Shown piece by piece: positions 5,630 to 9,234 of a DNA stretch of 9,234 nt. Made by a program: the position numbers and the translations under genes. Origin of the DNA: Actinocrinis sp035650855 (GTDB lineage Bacteria > Actinomycetota > Actinomycetes > Streptomycetales > Catenulisporaceae). The notes below the pieces were generated by a model. That model saw only the letters and a program-made list of their open reading frames with translations, was not told where the DNA came from and searched no databases. The DNA lies in assembly GCF_035650855.1 (NCBI RefSeq), contig NZ_DASRGV010000301.1, positions 1-9,234 on the forward strand. Direction: 5' to 3'. How positions within the stretch are numbered: the stretch's first letter is position 1; each line of letters begins with the position of its first letter.

Positions 5630-6393
5630 CGCGCGTCTTCATCACCGGCTCCGTCGACGGGCTCGGCCGCGCCGCCGCCAGCACTCTGATCAAGGCCGGG
5701 CACGAGGTGGTGCTGCACGCCCGCAGCACCACCCGGGCCGGGGACTTCGGCGAGCTGGCGAAGCGCGCGGCCGCCGTTGTCGTCGGCGACCTTTCCAGCG
5801 CGCGCGAGACCCGCGAGGTCGCCGACCAGGTCAACGCTGTCGGACCGATGGACGCGGTCATCCACAACGCCGGCGTCTACACCAGCTCCAGCCGCATCGC
5901 CACCGCGGACGGACACGCGCAGACCCTCGCCGTCAACGTCCTCGCGCCGTACATACTCACCGCGTCCGTCAGCCGCCCGGCGCGGCTGGTCTACCTCAGC
6001 AGCGGCATGCACCGCAGCGGTGACGCCTCGCTGCGCGACCTCGACTGGACCGCGCGGCGCTGGAGCTGGATGCGGGCCTACTCGGACAGCAAACTGTTCG
6101 TCACCGCGCTTGCGCTCGCCGTCGCGCGCCGCTGGCCTGAGGTGTTCAGCAACGCGGTCGACCCCGGGTGGGTGCCGACGAAGATGGGCGGCCGCGGGGC
6201 GCCGGACGACCTCGAACTCGGTCACCGCACTCAGGAATGGCTCGCCACCAGCGAGGATCCCGACGCGAAGGTCAGCGGCGGCTATTGGTTCCACCAGCGC
6301 CGCCAGGCCCCGGCGCCGGCCGCCGCCGACGAGGACTTCCAGGACCGGCTGCTGGTTGAGCTCGCGCAGCTGACCGGAGTGCGTCTGTTTTAA
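5626..6393 (+). CDS. Short-chain dehydrogenase/reductase (SDR)
   Basis: The product is 255 aa, typical of classical SDRs. The start is the ATG at 5626, which overlaps the cupin stop as ATGA; no strong SD is present, so translation is probably coupled. The open frame upstream lies inside the cupin gene and is not coding. The cofactor motif TGSVDGLG is at residues 7-14, HNAG at 80-83, the catalytic Ser at S125/S126 (YLSSGM), and Y152-S-D-S-K156 is the YxxxK pair. FSNAVDPGWVPTKMGG follows, as in many SDRs acting on small or lipophilic carbonyls. It catalyses an NAD(P)-dependent carbonyl/alcohol conversion, substrate unknown. As the third gene of the ADH-cupin-SDR operon it probably acts on a compound related to the ADH substrate. 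It ends 7 nt before the stop of the convergent DinB-like gene. Confidence 0.93.
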   Translation: MTRVFITGSVDGLGRAAASTLIKAGHEVVLHARSTTRAGDFGELAKRAAAVVVGDLSSARETREVADQVNAVGPMDAVIHNAGVYTSSSRIATADGHAQTLAVNVLAPYILTASVSRPARLVYLSSGMHRSGDASLRDLDWTARRWSWMRAYSDSKLFVTALALAVARRWPEVFSNAVDPGWVPTKMGGRGAPDDLELGHRTQEWLATSEDPDAKVSGGYWFHQRRQAPAPAAADEDFQDRLLVELAQLTGVRLF

Positions 6394-6400
6394 GGGACGC

Positions 6401-7180
6401 TCACTCCGGCTCCCAGGCGAAGAGCCGTTCGAAGATGCGTCGGTCGCCGTCGAGTTTCAGGGAGTCCATCGGAAGGCGGCCGTACAGGAAAAGCACCAGG
6501 TCGCTGGCCGTGCCTTGGGCGGAGGCATAGGCAGCGGCCGGGTCGGCGGCGGTGCCGGGGTCGGCCAGGCGGGCGGCGCGGGCGCCGTCGGCGGAGAGCC
6601 AGAGCCGCCAGGAGCGGCCTTCGGTCGCGTGATAGTCCACGACGGCGGGTTCGTGCGGCCAGGGATCCGTCGTCGCGCAGCAGGTGAACTGGAAGTCCTC
6701 GACACCGTCGAGCGCCACCTCGTCCGGCAGCGGCTGCGCGGCGCCCGCGGTCAGCTGCGCGTCGTAGGTGTGCACCGCGACTTCCTGGAGCTGGTGCCGG
6801 GCGACGGCGCCGCAGGTCTTGGGCGACTGCGACGTACCCCACCACGTCCAGCAGCCGCGATCCGGCCCGGCCTGCCGCAACGCCTCCAGGAGCAGGTCCG
6901 TCGATTCGGCCAACCAGGCCAGCAAGGCCTCACGCTCCCGGGGCGCGGGCGCGGAATCCTGCGGTGCGGCTTTGGCCGCGGCATCGGGACCCGCGTCGAC
7001 GGTGGCGGCCCAGGCGCGGCGACCCACCCCGATGTGCTGCGCCAAGTCGAACAGCGTCCAGTCGGGGCAGGTGGGCACCTGCGCGTCGAGGCTGGGCGCG
7101 GCGGCGACCGCGGCGCGGAAGGCGGTCGCGCGTTCGTCGATCAAGCGCAGCAGGTCGGGGAAGTCGAGAGTGTTTTGCAC
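6401..7180 (-). CDS. TIGR03083/DinB-like protein (mycothiol-dependent maleylpyruvate isomerase N-terminal domain family)
   Basis: The product is 259 aa, typical of the actinobacterial TIGR03083 family. The start is the GTG at 7180-7178 (MQNTLDFPDLLRLIDERA); no convincing SD precedes it. The N-terminal DinB-like four-helix bundle contains the family hallmark CPDWTLFDLAQHIG with H49, and RHQLQEVAVHTYDAQL with E133 and H137; these three residues make the expected divalent-metal site. The C-terminal part (about 160-259) resembles the small alpha/beta domain following DinB in this family (SWRLWLSADG, DLVLFLYGRLPMD). Members are linked to mycothiol, the actinobacterial thiol, as isomerases or S-transferases; most, like this one, have no assigned substrate. 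It is convergent with the SDR and divergent from the BTAD regulator, so it is probably transcribed alone. Confidence 0.9.
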   Translation of the reverse strand: MQNTLDFPDLLRLIDERATAFRAAVAAAPSLDAQVPTCPDWTLFDLAQHIGVGRRAWAATVDAGPDAAAKAAPQDSAPAPREREALLAWLAESTDLLLEALRQAGPDRGCWTWWGTSQSPKTCGAVARHQLQEVAVHTYDAQLTAGAAQPLPDEVALDGVEDFQFTCCATTDPWPHEPAVVDYHATEGRSWRLWLSADGARAARLADPGTAADPAAAYASAQGTASDLVLFLYGRLPMDSLKLDGDRRIFERLFAWEPE

Positions 7181-7207
7181 CCCGGTTGTCTATCACCCCG
7201 GGTCGCC

Positions 7208-7247
7208 GGAAAGCGATCCTTTTCGCGCCGACCGAGATCGTCGGCGC
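7208..7247. promoter_or_regulatory. Two adjacent inverted repeats in the DinB-like/BTAD divergent region
   Basis: The first is GGAAAG-CGATC-CTTTTC (5 of 6 arm pairs, from 7208). Directly after it comes GCGCCGAC-N7-GTCGGCGC (perfect 8-bp arms, 7225-7232 and 7240-7247). They lie in the 144-nt gap between the two divergent starts. There is no downstream U-tract on either strand, so an operator role is more likely than termination. Which protein would bind is not known. Confidence 0.35.
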
Positions 7248-7312
7248 TGCGGCCTCGCGGCGGTGGATTCAACCGGGCGGCCAGCGCGCGGCGGCCGTCG
7301 CGGCCAACCGGC

Positions 7313-7318
7313 TAACCT
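7313..7318 (+). promoter_or_regulatory. Putative -10 (TAACCT) of a leaderless transcript for the BTAD regulator
   Basis: TAACCT is followed by GCTGCG (6 nt) and the GTG start at 7325, with no SD in between. This is the same TANNNT-N6-GTG layout seen before the XRE/MmyB gene. No clear -35 is visible. Confidence 0.45.
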
Positions 7319-7324
7319 GCTGCG

Positions 7325-7753
7325 GTGAGCGTTGAGCTGGTCCTCTTGCCGCGGGTGGCGTTCCGCGGGCGTGAGATCGCCGGGTCCCGGTTGGGCGGCC
7401 TGCTCGCGCTGCTCGCCGACGACCTGCGCGCGGGTTGCAGCACGACGCGGCTGGTTGAGGGGGTGTGGCCGGAGGAACAGCCGGAGCACCCGACGAGGGC
7501 GCTTCAGGTGCTCGTTTCCCGGGCGCGGGCGCAACTTGGCCCGGACGCCATTGCCAGCACTCCGGTCGGCTATCGGCTCACTCTGACGGACGAGCAGGTC
7601 GACGCTGCCGCGGTGCTGACGTACGCATCGGCCGCCGCGCGCTGCGCACAAGCCGGCGACCACGCGGGGAAGCCGGGTTCGATGACCCGCTGTCCGAGCT
7701 TCGCGCGGCGCGGGCTTCCACCTACGCGGCCCTGGTGCGTGCCCGCGCGCTAG
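7325..7753 (+). CDS. 5' fragment: winged-helix DNA-binding part of the BTAD regulator
   Basis: The frame encodes 142 aa from the GTG at 7325. Roughly residues 1-85 are an OmpR/SARP-like winged helix: LLPRVAFRGREI, LGGLLALLADDL, then LVEGVWPEEQPEHPTRALQV and LVSRARAQLG, ending in TPVGYRLTL. Residues to about 114 begin the BTAD helical domain (VDAAAVLTYASAAARCAQAG). The final 27 or so codons are out of frame and not homologous. Alone it could bind DNA but would lack dimerisation and ATPase parts. Confidence 0.7.
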   Translation: MSVELVLLPRVAFRGREIAGSRLGGLLALLADDLRAGCSTTRLVEGVWPEEQPEHPTRALQVLVSRARAQLGPDAIASTPVGYRLTLTDEQVDAAAVLTYASAAARCAQAGDHAGKPGSMTRCPSFARRGLPPTRPWCVPAR

Positions 7754-9234
7754 CACTCTCCCAGCTCGGCCGGCACACCGAGGCCGCCGAGGTTCTCGCG
7801 GTCCTGATACGAGACCATCCGCGCGATGAGGAGGTCTTGGCGCAGCTGTTGCTGTGCGAGGCTGCGAGCGTTGGTCCCTCCGCGGCGCTGGTCAGGTACG
7901 ACGCCTACCGGCGTGGGCTGCGCGAACAGTTGGGCAGCGACCCCGGTGCGGAATTGCAGCGAGTGCACCGGCAACTTCTGGAACGCGAAAGGCCGGCCGT
8001 CCGGCGCGGCATTCCGCATGAGCCCAATGCGCTGCTCGGCCGAGACGGCGACATCGCCGCGGTGATCGAGCTGCTGCACTCGTCCCGGGTCGTCTCGATC
8101 ATCGGCCCCGGCGGCCTGGGCAAGACCAGACTGGCGAACGCCGTCGCCTCCCGAGCCCGGCAGCGCGTCGTCCACCTGGTGCCGCTCGCCGGGGTCACCG
8201 CCGACTGCGACGTCATCGACGAGGTCTCATCCGCTCTCGGCGCCGGCGAGCTCGGGCGCGCGCCGGTGGGCGCTCAGGCCGGCTCGACGGAGGCGGTCGC
8301 AGTCGCCGGCATCGTGGCCGCGCTCGGCCCCGGACCGGTGCTGCTGGTTCTGGACAACTGCGAGCACGTCATCCGCGGCGCCGCGCAGTTGGTGCGCGAC
8401 CTGGTGGCGATGAGCCGGGATCTGCGCGTCCTGACGACCAGCCGATCGCCGCTCGGAATTTCGTCAGAGTCCGTATACCTGCTGCCCGAGCTGAACCTGG
8501 CGACCAGCGTGGAGCTGTTCCGGCAGCGGGCCAGCGCCGCCCGACCCGGGGCCGATCTGCCCGAAGAGACGGTGCGAGAGCTATGCGCCCGGCTTGACGG
8601 GCTGCCACTCGCGGTGGAGCTCGCGGCGGCTCGGGTGCGCGTGATGTCAGTAGCCGAAATCGCCCGGCGCCTGGACGACCGGTTCGCCCTGCTGCGCGGA
8701 TCCGCGCGCGATGCCCCGGAGCGGCACCGCACCCTGCACGCGGTCATCGACTGGAGCTGGCACCTGCTCGCGCCGGACGGCCAGGCGGCGGTGCGCGCCT
8801 TGTCGGTCTTCCCTGGCGGCTTCACTGTCGACGCGGCGCAGTACCTGCTGGGCGGGGGCGACGCAGCCGGCCCAGACGACGCAGCCATCACAGACGACGT
8901 AGACGTACTGTCCGTCCTGGAGCAGTTGGTGGGCCAATCGCTGCTCCAAACGGTCGACGCCGCGTCAGGTACGCGTTTCCGGATGCTTGAATCCGTCCGC
9001 GAATACAGTGCGGCGCGCTGCCGGCAGGCCGGTGAGAGCGACCTGGTGGTGAGCCGGTTCCTCGCCTGGGCGCGCGATTTCGGCAAGGCGCACCATGAGT
9101 CGATCTTCGGCCCGGACATGGTCACCTCCGCGACGCGGGCCAGGGACGAGCAGGAGAATCTGCTGCTGGCGCTGCGGCTCGGGATCGAGCGCGAGGACGG
9201 CCTGGCTGTCGCGGCGGCGTACACGGTGCTCGGT
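7669..9234 (+). CDS. 3' part: BTAD helices plus NTPase domain of the regulator, partial at the right edge
   Basis: This frame is open from 7459 to the window end; coding homology begins near 7669, with no convincing start codon of its own (in-frame GTG at 7465 and 7735 lack clear support). BTAD helices run from GFDDPLSELRAARA through LALSQLGRHTEAAEVLAVLI to YDAYRRGLREQLGSDPGAEL. After the linker NALLGRDGDI comes an AfsR/NB-ARC-like P-loop NTPase: Walker A GPGGLGKT (8104-8127), Walker B LLVLDNCEH (8341-8367), LTTSRSPLGI, ARLDGLPLAVELAAARVRVM, and the winged-helix region ending in RMLESVREYSAARC. Such proteins couple nucleotide binding to transcription activation, often of secondary metabolism; target genes here are unknown. 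C-terminal helical repeats would lie beyond the edge. All ATPase motifs are intact, so any inactivation is recent or only apparent. Confidence 0.8.
8860..8895 (+). repeat. Two tandem 18-bp units inside the BTAD regulator
   Basis: 8860-8877 and 8878-8895 match at 15 of 18 positions; each starts GACGCAGCC and ends in CAGAC. They encode the in-frame hexapeptides DAAGPD and DAAITD, followed by the partly related DVDV. The acidic insert sits in a loop between helices of the post-NTPase region, away from catalytic motifs. Confidence 0.6.

Larger units (their letters stand above)
7325..9234 (+). pseudogene. BTAD/AfsR-like ATPase regulator with a frame break; runs off the right edge
   Basis: Two abutting frames encode consecutive parts of one protein family, the large actinobacterial regulators with winged helix, BTAD domain, NTPase and C-terminal helical repeats. 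The first frame (7325-7753) carries the family sequence to about AGDHAG and then turns into unrelated residues up to the TAG at 7751. The continuation, starting around GFDDPLSELRAARA, is in the -1 frame and stays open to the window end. The switch lies at or just before the G-run 7666-7669. One extra G there would restore the frame, but the fused protein would still lack roughly a dozen residues expected between these two stretches. A real deletion of about 40 nt (1 mod 3) is therefore equally possible. A sequencing error or a functional split gene cannot be excluded. The fragments are described separately. Confidence 0.75.

Noticed and set aside
7225..7247. Hairpin considered as an intrinsic terminator
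   Set aside because: It lies between two divergent starts and has Ts before rather than after the stem on the plus strand and As after it on the minus strand, so an operator is more plausible.
8274..9224. 316-codon minus-strand frame at the right end
   Set aside because: It is Ser/Arg/Ala-rich and antisense to intact Walker A/B and winged-helix motifs of the BTAD regulator.
1..9234. Search by eye for tRNA, rRNA, CRISPR arrays, insertion-sequence ends and phage or toxin-antitoxin genes
   Set aside because: No cloverleaf-like segments, regularly spaced repeats, transposase motifs or paired terminal inverted repeats were seen. The window reads as ordinary accessory metabolism and regulation.

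Overview
The window is very GC-rich, gene-dense DNA with GTG and TTG starts, 1-8 nt gaps between genes and long antisense open frames. Together with a mycothiol-type DinB/maleylpyruvate isomerase-like protein, an MmyB-type XRE regulator and a BTAD/AfsR-type ATPase regulator, this points to a filamentous or soil actinomycete. The exact genus cannot be read from the window.

Layout. (1) 1-114 (+): the last 37 codons of a LUD-domain protein (LutC/YkgG type). (2) 116-1168 (-): a LacI-family regulator with a TTG start and a strong Shine-Dalgarno. (3) 1271-3040 (+): a divergent, secreted GH5 cellulase-type glycoside hydrolase with a C-terminal CBM_X2 region. The 102-nt gap between genes 2 and 3 holds a GAAAGTTTC palindrome, the type of operator linked to polysaccharide-degradation LacI regulators in actinomycetes. 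A 15-bp-arm hairpin (3047-3096) closes gene 3 against the next, convergent gene. (4) 3109-4056 (-): an XRE/MmyB-like regulator, divergent from an operon of (5) 4190-5206 zinc alcohol dehydrogenase, (6) 5231-5629 small manganese-type cupin resembling bacterial hydroxynitrile-lyase cupins, and (7) 5626-6393 short-chain dehydrogenase. Genes 6 and 7 overlap by ATGA. (8) 6401-7180 (-): a TIGR03083/DinB-like mycothiol-associated protein, converging on gene 7. (9) 7325 to the window end (+): a BTAD/AfsR-like regulator with winged helix, BTAD and NTPase, whose reading frame is broken near 7666-7670. It continues off the right edge.

How the genes work together. The left half reads as a one-regulator/one-enzyme plant-polysaccharide module: the LacI repressor most likely controls both itself and the GH5 enzyme from the shared intergenic region. 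The middle is a redox cassette (ADH, cupin, SDR) with its own divergent regulator, probably handling a small carbonyl, alcohol or cyanohydrin-like compound; the substrate cannot be read from sequence. The right end is a large signalling ATPase-type regulator that appears disrupted.

The points most worth following up are the frame break in the BTAD regulator, the GAAAGTTTC operator overlapping possible divergent promoters, the hydroxynitrile-lyase-like metal site in the operon cupin, and the shared TANNNT-N6-GTG leaderless arrangement in front of two regulator genes. I found no RNA gene, CRISPR array, insertion sequence or phage feature. No stretch over 300 bases lacks a gene.
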